From NCBI GenBank assembly GCA_963678705.1, contig OY783209.1, positions 14,446,001 to 14,510,000 on the forward strand: a stretch of DNA of 64,000 nt, read 5' to 3'. Below the pieces are notes generated by a model. It searched no databases. It was not told the origin of the DNA and saw only the letters and a list, made by a program, of their open reading frames with translations. Position numbers and translations under genes: made by a program. Below are positions 41,967 through 54,129 of this stretch, in pieces (positions within the stretch are counted from its first letter, which is position 1; every line of letters begins with the position of its first letter). This DNA is from Panorpa germanica. Taxonomy: Eukaryota; Arthropoda; Insecta; Mecoptera; Panorpidae.

Positions 41967-44179
41967 TATATTTCCGGTAACAAAATCGTATATGGTAACT
42001 TCTAAACGGCGCCTACAAAGTTTTTTAAATTTTGATATTATGTAAAGGACGAATTTCTAAGACTTTCTACGTCCCTGAATTTTTCTCTGAATTTCCCTGG
42101 AAAAAATTATTCTGGAAAAACTGGAAAATTCGAAAAAATACTTTTGCAAATATCTGACGAACTAGAAAAGATAGAAAACTGAAATTTGGTGTGTGTTTTG
42201 AGATCATAATTGTGCACATTTTCCAATAGTTGGAAATTTGAAATTTAGGTTCAGTAGCGGCGCGAATTTCTGGGGGCAATGTTAGAAAAGAGTTAGGACG
42301 TTCAAATTTAATATGTAGGCTCGCTGTAGACAGTAATTAAAGAAAAAAAATAAAAAGCCCCAAATTTCCAGTGGCGGCGGGAGTTGATACAGTAAAAGCC
42401 AGAAATATTGAAAAAGCAGTATTAAAACTTAGGGTATGTATTGAGACACTAATTGCGATTGTTTGCCCATATTTGGATTACCAAAATTTTTATTCAGTAG
42501 CGGCGTGATTTTTTAAGGGCAATGTCGCAACAGAGCTAGAACGTTGATATTTGGAACGTGGGCCTTATATAGAGTGTCATTAAAGAAAAACTACAGAAAA
42601 CTGTAACTTTCCAGAGGCGGCGGGCGCTGGGGGCCAAAAACCAGAAATATGAAATATATAGAGATAAAAGGCTATAGTTTAAAAAATATGTTCTTAGATA
42701 CAAATAAAATAGATCCCCGTGCTAAAATTTAACAAACTTGTTCAGTAGCGGAGGTTTGTGGGGGGTTTTAATGCTAAAATATAAATACATAGCTGAAATT
42801 TAGTATGCAGATATAGATTGACATATTAATAACGAAAATATGAAGAAACTACAATTTCTTAAGTGTAGTATTGAAGTAGGGGGTGATAAACCGAGTATAA
42901 TAACCATGTAGAGGTACAAGAATGATATTTTCCATGTAGAATACTAAATAGAAGAAAATAGTTGTCCATATGTTATATATTCAAATTTTATCCAGTAGCA
43001 GATTTGGATTGATAGTTGGTGCGTTTGTTGTGCTGCGAAATCGAACAGGAGTGAGAGAGATAGGGGGAAATAGTTACAAGCTCCAAATATCAAATTAAAA
43101 AAATAGAAACTATGCATGTGCATATTTGCGAAAATAAATTTAACCTTAGTAATGGCGTAAAATAAGAGAAGAGGTGGGGGGAAAGGCTTTGCCAAAGAGC
43201 TCAATTTTAAAATTTCGATCAATTATAAAAGTAGAGGTAGATAAAGGTTATAAAGGTAGAGAGATTGGTTACGAGCAAAATAGATTGCTATGCCTACAAT
43301 TTTATTTCAGGAGCGGGGGTTAATGGGGAGACTAAAATTATATCGTAAATGTAAATACGAAAATTAGAACGTAAGATTACAGTGCAGTTTTAATTATGTA
43401 AATGAATTGCTGTAATATCGAATTGGTAGTGTCTGATTGGAGGAAAGGGTGGCGCTGGGGTGGTATTAGAAGTAGTAGAAGTGTTGCTCTTGGACGTAGC
43501 CGTGTTGCAGAATATGTGCTTTGGTGCTGAAAGTGTGCGCGGCGGTGTATGGGGAATAAATCGAAAGTGCAATAACGGGAAGGATAAGGGCAAGGGATGA
43601 AATTATTAGGAGCGACCCGCTAGGCTTTCATAAAAACATAAATAAATTGATGTAATTAGTAGACTTACATTGAAATAAGTTAAAATTAATTTTATCAAGC
43701 ATTTATCTTATCGAATAATTATTAAAAAATAATGTATATACAACGATGAAATTTAGTATGTAGCTTGCCAGTACAGAATTAATTTTGAAAACTAATTGTT
43801 AAGATATTAGTACGCAGCGGGTGGAAACGCAGGATTATATAATGATTGCGCTAAAACGGGGGCAACAGGAAAGTGCCCTAAGGAGTGATGATACTTAGGT
43901 GGGCTGTGGTGTAGCAAGTATGTGCATTGTGGCAGAGGTACAGAGGAATACAATTGCAAGCACGAGAACGATACAGAGCATGGAGCCAAGAGGTGATGAT
44001 TGGGGCTTATGGGCGGGGGCACTGGAGACTGGTCAATACAGTGCTTTATTACAGCAAATGAAAGAAATATAACAAAATAAGGAAACATAAATTTAAAAGA
44101 TAATATATTTTAGCGAAAATTATTCAAAAATAATAATTTGCATTATTTTCAAATAACTTTTTTTTATTTACAAATAATA

Positions 44180-45482
44180 CACGGTGTCCAGAAAGGGTAT
44201 CGGGTATTTGTAAGTTCAATGAAACAAAAATTATTTGTATGCAATAAAAAAGTTTATTGTTTATTATTAGCATATGAATTGGAGAATTATTTGGAAAAGA
44301 TGACGTTATCCAAATGATGACCGTTACGTTGCTGGCACTCTTCTAAACGGAAATGAAGATTGGCGATAACACGTTGACACATAGCTATCGATATTGCTGC
44401 CATTTCTGACCTGATGTTTTGCTTTAACTGGGTTAGATTCGTCGGATTGTTTTGATAAACCTTACTTTTAAGGTATCCCCATGCAAAATAGTCAAGCGGG
44501 CTAAGGTCGGGGCTTCTGGGAGGCCAGTTGATGTTACCCCTTCGCGAAATGACTTTATTAGGGAATAACTCGTTAACAACTTCCATTGAGTTATTTGAGG
44601 TATGGCAAGTGGCCCCATCTTGCTGGAACCACGTTCTTGAGTTGAAACCTGCAAACTCCTGCAACTCTGGGACCAAAAAATTTCGCAACATATCGCAATA
44701 CCGGTCACTATTCACATTAATTGCTCGGCCTCGTTGATCTTCATGAAAATAAGGACCAATTATGCCTTTAGCAGACATAGCGGCCCAAATAACGACCTTC
44801 GGGCTATGCAGGGGTCGTTCATGCTTTCGTCTCGGATTCTCCACTGCCCAGTACCGACAATTCTGCTTATTAACATGACCATTCAGGTGAAAATTTGCTT
44901 CGTCACTGAACAGTATGTTGTTAAAGTTGTCAAATCGCTGCAGCACTTCGTTCGCAAAATTCAGTCGATTAGCATAGTCCGTATCCTTCAATTCTTGAAC
45001 CAATTGAATTTTATAGGCTTTTAGATGTAAGTCTTTCTTTAAAATGTAATGTAAAGACGATTTTTTGATGTTCAACGCTTGGCTTTGCTTTCGGATGGAT
45101 ACAGACGGATTTTGACGAACCGACGCCTCAACTTCTTCAATTGTTTTTTCATCGCGAACTGAACGAGGACGACCAGAGTTTTGAATTTTAACTGTCGCAC
45201 CTGTATTCTCGAACATCCTGATCCATTTCCTAATGCTATCGTCACTTGGCGCGTGGCGTGTACGATATTCCGCACGATAGAGACGTTGAGCAGTCACTAT
45301 TGAATCACCATTACGATAATACGCTCGTACGCAAAATGCGCGATGCATCCCCGAGTACTGTTCCATCGTGACTAAAACTCCACAGAATGGCGGACGCCAC
45401 GAACCCCTCCCCGCACCCTTTAGACGCCCCGTTTCGAATATGGCGCGAAAACAAATACCCGATACCCTTTCTGGACACCCTG
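44180..45482 (-). mobile_element. Mariner transposon, DD41D (rosa-like)
   Basis: 1303 bp with inverted ends of about 27 bp (GGTGTCCAGAAAGGGTATCG shared on both sides), flanked by TA. It carries one uninterrupted transposase. It sits about 37 bases from the 3' end of Helitron-like element C. Confidence 0.9.
44287..45366 (-). CDS. Mariner transposase, DD41D
   Basis: 359 residues from the ATG at 45366. The frame is open further upstream, but only through the TIR and the Helitron end. N-terminal helix-turn-helix regions (RAFCVRAYYRNGDS, DSIRKWIRMFENTG, then SIRKQSQALNIKKSSLHYIL) precede the DDE domain. Catalytic Asp residues are FSDEANFHLNG, WFQQDGATCHTS and RSPDLSPLDYFAWG. There are 41 residues between the second and third Asp, counted to PLD, which is the DD41D class that includes rosa. 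GRPRSV is the usual AT-hook-like linker. It cuts and pastes the element at TA. No stop or frameshift seen, so it may be active. Confidence 0.9.
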   Translation of the reverse strand: MEQYSGMHRAFCVRAYYRNGDSIVTAQRLYRAEYRTRHAPSDDSIRKWIRMFENTGATVKIQNSGRPRSVRDEKTIEEVEASVRQNPSVSIRKQSQALNIKKSSLHYILKKDLHLKAYKIQLVQELKDTDYANRLNFANEVLQRFDNFNNILFSDEANFHLNGHVNKQNCRYWAVENPRRKHERPLHSPKVVIWAAMSAKGIIGPYFHEDQRGRAINVNSDRYCDMLRNFLVPELQEFAGFNSRTWFQQDGATCHTSNNSMEVVNELFPNKVISRRGNINWPPRSPDLSPLDYFAWGYLKSKVYQNNPTNLTQLKQNIRSEMAAISIAMCQRVIANLHFRLEECQQRNGHHLDNVIFSK

Positions 45483-45519
45483 TATATACACGTCGCTTTG
45501 CGACGGGGCGAAGCGCCAG

Positions 45520-46305
45520 TCTACTATTATAATGTTCCAACTGAATGTTTATATTCCTATATGTTTCTAATCTTATATGTTTGGTACTGAATTTTGTATG
45601 GCAGCGCTAAAACGGCTCCCACGATATTTTCCTATTTCGTAGAAAAAAAAATTCTAAGACTTTTGGCGTCCCCGGATTTTTCCCTGAATTTCCTGGAAAC
45701 CCGTAATTTTGGAAAAACTGGAAAAAAAGTGATCCCTTTTTTGCTGTATTACTTTTAAATCGTATAAGATAGAAAGTTGATATTTTGCATGTGTATTAAG
45801 GTACTCAATGCTGACATTTCTCAAAAATAAGAAATTCAAAAATTGAAAAAGGGGGGTTTAAAGAAATTCGGGGTCCCGGTAGGGAACTTTAGAGAAAATT
45901 CATTTTCTGGATTCTAGAATAATTAAGTATATTATTAATAAAAAAAAATTCAAAATTTTAAAATTTTTTTGGGGGGCAGTATTTGCCGAGAGTAAAAATT
46001 GTGCTAGAAAGTTGAAATTTTGTATATAGGCTAACCTTGGCAACTTATTTACGAATCGAAAAAAAAATCCCAAATTTTGAAAAAAAGTTGTTCAAATATC
46101 GCATAAATTCAAAATATTTTTTATTTTGATATAAAAAATGTATTTTCTTAGTCAGTTTGTATAAAAAATTAATTGTTAATAAATGTTAAATCAATATGAA
46201 ACGAGTTTATTTTTTATTTCAATTTTAAAATGGAATTAAATTTTGACTTGAAATTCAAGGCACTCACAAAAAACAAACGTCGCTTGCGACGGAGCTAAAA
46301 GCTAG
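45520..46305 (+). mobile_element. Non-autonomous Helitron-like element B2
   Basis: Starts TCTACTATTATAATGTTCC, directly after the T that follows element C. Ends with hairpin CGTCGCTTGCGACG and CTAG at 46302-46305. Closely related to B1 but lacks its internal duplication. Confidence 0.65.
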
Positions 46306-46530
46306 TTATATTATATTGCTATGTATAAATATAAATTTTTGTAAAATTTATTGTACTAATAACAGTATTTATGAACATTTTAGATTCACTCTGCAAGTCT
46401 TTATAAATATATGTAGGTAGATAAAAACTTTTTGTGGTAGATAACGTTTTATTTCTATACATTCAAGAGTCAAAAATTAAACATTACATTAAACTATTTT
46501 TGTATCACTTATTGCAGTTTTGGAAGTGTT
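46306..46530. other. AT-rich spacer
   Basis: Nothing recognised between the Helitron end and the transposase relic. Confidence 0.4.
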
Positions 46531-47150
46531 CGATTGTGTCGATGTTCAAAATGTTGAAAATGTGAACTAAATATTTAGCAATTTAACACAGATTTCATTA
46601 AACACACAACTTATGCAGTTTATATTATTAATGGTAGATTTTCGAACTGTTTACGTGTCCAAGGTAACAAAGCAACGTTTAAAATCTTTTTGGTGTTGAT
46701 TTGTTGATTTTCCTTTACACTCTGTTCAATGAAAACAAGTGGTGAGCGTCTTGTGACAGTTATCATTGATGATGACGCTTACTTTCGCAGAGCTATTCGC
46801 TGGTCTAAATTGTCTTTTGATTTGCATTGTAACCAAACATTATCGTTTTGTTTGTTTACATATTACTGAAACGAAAAAAAATTTCATCAGAAAAGACAAA
46901 CTTTTCTCTTGCTAGGCGAAATGCCTTTTGCGCAGGTGTTCAATCTTGCACTTTTTGTATATTTTTCGATTTTTGGTTTTTACTTCAAATAATGTTCACG
47001 TTTTAATAAGCGATTTATGCTGCAGACAGATATATTTATATTTTTTGCCTATTTAACTGCGCTTTATCGCGAATTTTGTTGAATTCTATCCTTGACCATT
47101 TCGAACCATTTCTGGCGATGTTGCTAATTTTTAATGTCTTTTTCTGTGGC
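46530..47150 (-). pseudogene. Tc1/mariner-type transposase relic
   Basis: Broken minus-strand frames read FRLAREKFVFSDEIFFRFSN, then NKQNDNVWLQCKSKDN and PLVFIEQSVKENQQIN. This is a familiar DDE pattern of a Tc1/mariner-related family whose second-domain residues follow FSDEK. Several stops. No inverted ends were found. Confidence 0.5.
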
Positions 47151-47639
47151 GTTTGATGCTACCAGTATCATAGAAACATGAATTGATCCGATACACAAAC
47201 GTTTTGTTCACATGTAACTATCGGAGCTCATTAACAATGGCTGGTTGCGATTTTCCAACCAAATACAAAGCGATAACTTTTTTTTACTGCGACGTAAAAC
47301 GATATGCTTCTGTAGGCTTGTAAATAACATAACAGGCTAACGCTTGTCAAAAAATGAACGTTTTCATTAGCCGTTTATTTAGTACAAAAACAGAAATTAG
47401 CAAAACTTCGAGGAGGTATTGATATTGTCATTTGTAGTTCATATCACTGACATTTCTCTTAAACGGGTAAAACCAAATTAATTTTTTTCATGACAATGTT
47501 TTTTTAGTTATTAAAAATTCTCGTAATTTTGTAAACAAGTGATGTAATATTAAAAGAATGTAAAATCTAACTACATACATATTAAAGTAATAAATACGTT
47601 ATAAAAAAGTATTACGCATCTTCAATATGATGTCAAATT

Positions 47640-48480
47640 AGGTATTTTAGTTATTTCTAATTCTCTAATTAAACCCTGACGCCTCCTCTACCCTCTCCCC
47701 ATTCACCATTATAATACACTTCCAATTCGATGATACTACAGCAAATCATTCAAGTACTACTGCACTGTAAACTTACATACCTAATTTCATATTAATATCT
47801 ACAATATAATATTAGTCTTCTTATTTATCTCCGCCACTAAAGTAAAATTGTCAAAATTTAATCAAAGCAATTTATTTTCCTTGTACCCAATATTTTCTCT
47901 AGCTATTTTAATAACCCTTTATAGAGAATCCCACATATTGAATTTAAATAATTGTAGTTGTTTTATAAAACATTTCACCTACTTCCCCCCGCATTTTCAA
48001 ATATTGCAACTCTACTGAATTAAAATTTTTGTTTTTTCATTAATGGAAAATATGCACAATCAATTTTCTTAATACTTATTTTAATTTTAGGCTTTTAGGA
48101 CTAATAACCACCACTTTCCCTCATTCTCCGCCATCCGGATCCGTGGTGCTCTGTCTCCAGACGCACCCGCCATCAATTCAATTTTCTAATGGTTATAATT
48201 TGATATCTTAAAACTAAGTACTATTTTGCTTCTATTTAATATTCTGCATGCAAAATTTCATCGTTTATCGGCTTATCACTGCCCGGCTGTAATGTTGCAC
48301 TTACGAAAATGTAGTTTTTATTATTATTATTATTATATTTTATTATATTATTATTTAATATTTATTATTAATATTTCAAAGTAAATCTTTAAGACCCCCC
48401 ACATATCTCAGTTACTAAACTAAATTTGTCAAATTTTAGTCACGTATGTCCGTTTTGATTTTATCGAAGAACATATACAG
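47640..48480 (-). repeat. Reversed fragment of Helitron-like element C
   Basis: Read on the minus strand, it contains ATATTAATATGAAATTAGG, AGTGGCGGAGATAAAT and a phrase with AATTGGAAGTGTATTATAAT. These parallel 43300-43450 and 49.1 kb in order. Confidence 0.5.
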
Positions 48481-48756
48481 GGTGTCCCATAAATCGACGT
48501 CAAGCCGGAAGTTGGTCATAGGCCAAGTCATAACAGTTATCAGAAAAATATTAAAAAAATTCTAAGTTGAATATTTTAAAAATTATTGGCATTTAAAAAA
48601 AAACGAGAAAATCTGCACCCTGTGACAGTCTTTACCTTACATACATACTGTTGCTACAAATCTTAACTTTTTTTAATTTTTTTGATAGTAACTAATACTT
48701 ACTGTTTACAGCTAACTCAAAATTGAATTATCTCTTTGCGCTAGTCCCATCTTACC
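48480..48756. other. Unassigned, with one mariner-like end
   Basis: TACAGGGTGTCCCATAAATC at about 48476-48495 looks like a single Tc1/mariner terminal repeat. No partner end was found. Confidence 0.4.
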
Positions 48757-50754
48757 TATTATAATGTTCGTAGTTGTCAAACTGTTGCACCGTTTATATG
48801 AAAATCCCATAAGAACGCGTGTTAACTATTGTTACAATTTTACTGGCGGTGTGTGTGCGCAGCAATAATTCTCTTTAACTTCTAACACTAAAGGATACAA
48901 ACGTGAAAGGGCGTGAAAGGGGGATGAAGTAAGTCTGGGCTCTGGAATCTTCAATGACGCCAAAGGTAAAAATTTGTATGCGCCAGCAGATTTAATCTAG
49001 TTGATCTATTTGAGCGATCTATTTTGTTTGTATTGAAGAACATATATACTAAATTATAGTCCTTAATCTCTATTTATTATAGTTTCTGGTTTTTGATTCC
49101 AAAAACTTTAAGTAAAATTTTAAGCTGAAATTTAGTATGCAGATTTACATTAAAATATTAATAGTAAAAATATGTTAAAACTAAATATATTAAAAGAAGG
49201 GGGTGATAAACCGATGAACGATAAAATTTTGCATTTTAAATATTAAATATAGTCAAAGTTATGATAGATCGGCGATGAGTCATACTTTTAAAAGTTCAGC
49301 TGCATAAAGCTACGACACATTAAAAAAGCATTGTCTCACTCTTATTACTATTATATATATGGGAGTGAAAAGGATAAAAAACACCAGTTGTCTGCTATGT
49401 TAAGTATAGACTGATGTATAAAAGTATGTCTGTGTTTATTTTGTAAACAAATTTAAATTTGTCAAATTTTTTTATGGTAATAGAACGAACTGTCAAATTT
49501 ATTATCAAATATTATAATATTTTAAGTATATAAGGTGTGGAAATGTTTAGATTTTTGAAAAGAAAAGCATTGCGATATTTTGAAAATGATGGACCAACAT
49601 TTATAATATTAGTAAAGTTTAACATAAATATTGGATTATTATTCAAATATTACTTAAAGCCGCAATAGAACTATAATTCCGGATCGGCTTGAACCCCAAT
49701 TAGTCTGGATTGGAGTCCTACAGTACACACATTTTCTATACGTGTAGAGGACAACAGAAGCTTGTAGTATAGGAGAAAAATCAGTGTGAGTGTCAAAAAG
49801 CGTGTAGTTGATGCTGGTTTGGAGTACCCATTTACCACAGAAAACACGTAATCGTGTCAAAGCTCAGTCGGAAAATGAAAATGAATTTGTTAAAGATGCC
49901 GTAATTAGCGATTAATTTATGAGAACAATTTTCAATGTAAGAATATATTTAGATGTATGCACTTAAAAAATATTCTGAAATATTAATTATTTGCAAACTA
50001 ATTTCAGTGGAGAATGCGTCACTAATATTTTCAACAAAATGTCAGATATTGTTAAGTGACAGAACGGGATCGATAAGGGCTAAAGTGCTGTGGAGCGACT
50101 AGGAGCGTTGAACTTGGCATTGTTCAATATAGAAATTAATTGATGTAATTGGTAGGTTTAGACTGAAATGGGTGATAATATATTTCATTAAGCATTTATC
50201 TTTCGAACAGTCGAACAGAAGCGAACAGTTATAAAAAATAATGTACATATAACGATGAAGTTTATTATGTAGGATAACAGTAAAGTATTAATTTTGAAAA
50301 TAAATTACTGAAGAGATTGGTACGCGTGGGGGCAAAATTGTAGGGATATTGTGTAGGGGATTCACATTTTAAGAGCAGGTGCTTTGGTTCGGGAGACAGT
50401 GCTCTACGGGGCGATGGCGCTCAGAGCAGGAGCAATAGAGAATTGCTGAGCGTGTGCCGTGGTGTTGAAAGTAGGCGTCTGTAGTGCGGTAAACTAAATT
50501 AAAAATGCGGGAATTATAAAGCTAATAAGCTATCACGGTCACGGGCGGGGTACTGAATGTTCAATACTGTGTTTAATTAGATTAAATAGCAAGTTTAGAT
50601 CAAAACGGTAGAAGATAAATTAAAAAAGAAACATATATTTTAGCAAAAAACGTTTTAAACTAATATTTTGCATTAAGATTAATCCAAAGGCTAACTTTAA
50701 ATTTAAAAACATACTTTCAATACACATCGCTTTGAGAAGGGCAAGAGCCGCTAG
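48757..50754 (+). mobile_element. Helitron-like element C, second copy
   Basis: Starts ATTATAATGTTCGTAGTTG and ends with a decayed hairpin, AGAGCCG and CTAG at 50751-50754 before T. It carries a reversed LTR fragment at 48829-48985. Another start (AATTATAATGTTCG) follows six bases later. Confidence 0.55.
48829..48985 (-). repeat. LTR fragment, reversed
   Basis: Begins TGTTACAATTTTACTGG, the reverse complement of the 3' end of the solo LTR (31460), and continues to the GCGCCAGCAG region. Confidence 0.75.
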
Positions 50755-50836
50755 TCTACCAATTATAATGTTCGTAGTTGTCAAACTATTTTACCGTTTT
50801 TATGAAAATCTCGTAAGAACGCGTGTTATATACATA

Positions 50837-51690
50837 CGTTACGAATTTGTGGGCGTCTGACCATACAAAAGTTATAATTGTTAAATATTATTCCGGAATT
50901 TATTATTCCTATTACAAATATCTTGGCATTGCGATAAAGAAGGTTGTTTACTTCACGCGTGTTCCTTGGATATAAACGGAACAAATGCATATCGCGCTTA
51001 TCTGTTATTTGTTTTCGCGCGTTCCTTCTGGAACTATTTATACTACGAATTTACATGCGTAAAGTCATAGAAATATTTAAAAGGTCAAATGGTGTATTTA
51101 GATAATTATATAAATATTCTCAAACGTGAAAGATGTTGAGGGCAGCGTTATTCTACTACGTAACCCGTTGGTATAAAAGAAACCAGAGCATCGTGTCGCA
51201 AGTCAGTCCGCGATAATGAGTCAGTCCGCGATAGTGAGTCAGTCCGCAATAATAAGTCAGTCCGCAATATAAAGTGAGTCCGCAGCAGAAAATCCTCAAC
51301 AGTCAGTCAGCAATGAAAAGTGACAAATAAAATAAAATAAACAATAATTGCACATAGTTGTAATTGTTTTGTGTAAATAAATAAAGTCTGTACATAGTCT
51401 ATATCCATCTTAATTGTGGCTATTCTTTATTTTATACGATACAACGCGACTAAGTAGTGACAACAACTACTCCGCTAGTCGCAGGCGTAATACGGCGCAT
51501 ATTTAGAAGATCCAAAAATCCTACTCTCCCTTTTCCTAATCCTCGCTCGAACATACAAATTTGTACCTTAAGCGTACCTTGTACCTTCATCATCCCCTTT
51601 CACGCACTTACAAGTTTGTAGCCTTTGGTGTTAGAAGCTGTAGAGGATAGTTGCAACGCACACAAGCCGTCGCTTAGTTAAATTTTAATA
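50837..51690 (+). repeat. Second LTR of the TGTTACGAATTTG family
   Basis: Starts CGTTACGAATTTGTGGG and ends TTAAATTTTAATA. The poly(A) signal AATAAATAAAG is near 51383. No internal region adjoins it. Both ends have decayed. Confidence 0.7.
51202..51292 (+). repeat. 18-bp tandem repeat in LTR
   Basis: About five units of AGTCAGTCCGCRATARTG, absent from the solo LTR at 30.1 kb except as a single AGTCTGCAATGAAAAGTG-like motif. Confidence 0.8.
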
Positions 51691-51703
51691 ATATATACAT
51701 GTA

Positions 51704-52036
51704 CTAGCTGTCCCGGCCACGCGTTGCTGTGCCTAACGTAGAGCCATCTATTGAATATTTACTCAATCTAGTCAACAGATTTCGATTTACTCAACAGAAT
51801 ATTTACTCAATCTAGTCAACAGATGTCGCCATCATCGTCGCCCGATGTCATATGTCATATACAGATAATTAATAGACAAATAATTAGCAATAAGATAAAT
51901 AAATTGAGATGTAAGCTATCCTATCTTTCAAGTTGGGTCAAACTGCACACGGTGTACAAATTTCATTAAAATCGGTTAAGTAGTTTAGGAGTCCATAGCG
52001 GACAACACAGTGACACGTAATTTATATATATTAAGA
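51704..52036 (-). mobile_element. Short Helitron A3
   Basis: CTAG end at 51704 and TC end at 52036, A/T flanks. It contains a local duplication of the TTTACTCAATCTAGTCAACA segment not present in A1/A2. Confidence 0.72.
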
Positions 52037-52037
52037 T

Positions 52038-52048
52038 TATATATATAC

Positions 52049-52111
<63 letters not shown>
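52038..52111. repeat. AT microsatellite
   Basis: (TA)n run between the Helitron and the LINE relic. Confidence 0.95.
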
Positions 52112-52117
<6 letters not shown>

Positions 52118-54110
52118 GTAAAGGGGAGAAATCTTTCATAGACCATCTCCTGACTTATCAACCTCTCTTGTTCTAGACCACAGTCTTGTTCTGGACCCTA
52201 ATAGCATTCCTTTAGACTGGATCTTGATACTCGAATTCCGGTTACGATGCTGTGTTGACATCCACTTATTTGGTTTTTAGAATTTTCGTGACGAAGATTT
52301 GAACTGCACTCCAATACTCTTCCTTTTCCACCATAATATTATCTACGGTCAGTGTGGTTTCCGTTGTTGTCCGTACTTCTCTTTCCAACGCCTATCGGTC
52401 ACAATTGAAGAACGTATGTTCTGGTGTATCGACATGTTTACAATATCAATAATTGGTGGACTCCCTTTTTTTGAAAAAATCCTCTGAGAAATTGTGTTAT
52501 AAAATGATCAATTTCCCCTTCTTTTCGATTTTCCCAAGTACTGATCTTTCGTATAAGCCTTCTTGTCCACACCGCTTTACCGGTATCTTTCTCCCATTTG
52601 TCCTGTCATTTCTTTAAAATTTCCTTTCTTACTTCCTGGTGTTTTCCTTCTCTGTCCAAATAGACTCTTTTCCGCTCTTCCATCAGTAGTGCCAAAGATA
52701 CTATTCCGCATATCACCTGGACAGCTTTTTGCGAGATTGTACTATAAGCACTACTTACTCGTATTGCCATTCTACGTTGTACATTCATTAGCATATTTTA
52801 ATACTCTTTGAGTTTTACTGCTTCTTCCCATATCGGTGCAGCAGACATTGGCCTACATAACGTCGTAAGTTTTTTCTGGGATTTCTTAGCCGCTTGTATA
52901 ACATGTTGCTTTATGTAAGCGTTCCCTCCAATGTATAGCCCCAGGTACTTACCGGGTGTTCTTTGGATTTAATTTTCATTGTGCTTATCTGTAAAGGTAT
53001 TTCCATTAGTTTTATTCCACCATAAATTACGATTGCCTCCGTTTCCTCGGCAGCAAACTTTAATTGCTTCCCCTGTAATGTTTTCAATCCTGTTCAGCAC
53101 TGTGTTTGCGTGTGCCTTTAATGTTTCTTCACTTTTATATTCTGTAATAAGTGCCGTGTCATCCGCGAATCCAATGACTGATGCGCCTTCCGGTAGGTTT
53201 ATTTCGTCGTACAGAATGTTCCATAGTAGAGGGCCTAATACTGATCCCTGTGGAACTCCGCAGGATACACTTATCAATTTCCTCTCGACTTCTATCCAGC
53301 GGTCCACTAGGTAACTGCTTATAATTTTAGTCAGATATTTACTGACTTCAAATTTTTTTAGCGCTTTCATGATTTTATCCCAAAGTGCTGAATCAAGGAC
53401 ATTCTTGATGTCTAGCGTTACCAACACTCCATACATTAAATAGTTAACTTCTTCTTTCTAAATCCATATTGATTCTTTGAGAGCTTTGATTCAACTTCCC
53501 CTAATAACCTGACTGCTATCAGCTGCTCGAGAACTTTTTTCATATTTGTTTATATTTAGCTTACAGGTTTCCTTCTTATTTAGGTTTCTGGATAAAAACT
53601 AGTTTGGCTATTTTCCACATTCTTGGAAATACTCTACTTTTTAGTTAACCATTAATTAGTTCAAAGAATTCTCTAGGGAAATCCCATATTCCCACTTTAA
53701 TGATCTCAGGTGGAATTTTATTTGGCCGTAAGGACCTTTTGTAATTCTTTTTGGCGATTCCAGGAAACCTGCTGACCTAAAATAGGGTATACAATACACC
53801 TTTCATATATAGCTATGTACGCCCATTTGTTTTCCGTTCGTGTTGGAAATACCTCTTTGATAGTTTTCATTAGCTTGTCGTACTTATTTAATTCGAGACA
53901 TCATGTTGAACTTTTTACACACAATTTGGTATACTATTGTTCAACGGTCTTGCTCAAATTCTTGAAAAGCTTTTTCCAGACATCTTGTTTTGCTCCTATA
54001 ATTGCGTTTCTCAGAACTTTCCTTTTTGTCATTGTATTTATTTCTAAATTTTTCTCTAGTTTCTTCTGAGCCTTTTTTGCTCTTGTTATAGCGGAATTCA
54101 ATAGCTGGAA
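52112..54110 (-). pseudogene. R1-like LINE reverse-transcriptase relic
   Basis: A minus-strand frame at 53436-52969 reads VTLDIKNVLDSALWDKIM, then GVPQGSVLGPLLWNILYD and GFADDTALI, the RT motifs of R1/Jockey-type non-LTR elements. Further down, 52794-52606 (LMNVQRRMAIRVSSAYSTIS, MEERKRVYLDR) and the region near 52550 (KAVWTRRLIRKISTWENR) are the usual C-terminal segments. Frames shift between blocks, so it is dead. Lacks a visible endonuclease part. Confidence 0.8.
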
Positions 54111-54129
54111 TAATAAGAAGTGTGCCGGC

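Larger units (their letters stand above)
32171..42989. repeat. Segmental duplication, right copy
   Basis: Near-identical to 1-10796. Length differences are in AT runs (about 36474-36548 and near 39680) and a TATATTTAGATA-type insert near 41635. At 42990 this copy continues in Helitron-like sequence related to 49.1 kb onward, so its right edge looks ancestral. Confidence 0.95.
41214..45519 (+). mobile_element. Helitron-like element C with nested insertions
   Basis: Starts ATTATAATGTTCC near 41216. It ends with hairpin CGTCGCTTTGCGACG, a spacer and CCAG before T at 45519-45520. It contains two short Helitrons (41332-41650, 41655-41966) and the mariner at 44180. The interior matches 49.1-50.7 kb (for example ATAATGTATATACAACGATG against ATAATGTACATATAACGATG), and in reverse 47.6-48.5 kb. 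No helicase gene. Confidence 0.6.

Noticed and set aside
43390-44088. Pro/His-rich minus-strand frames
   Set aside because: They lie in non-coding Helitron-like sequence whose relatives at 50 kb do not keep the frame.
45367-45540. N-terminal extension of the mariner transposase
   Set aside because: The extra codons run through the TIR and the Helitron end. The ATG at 45366 starts the conserved region.
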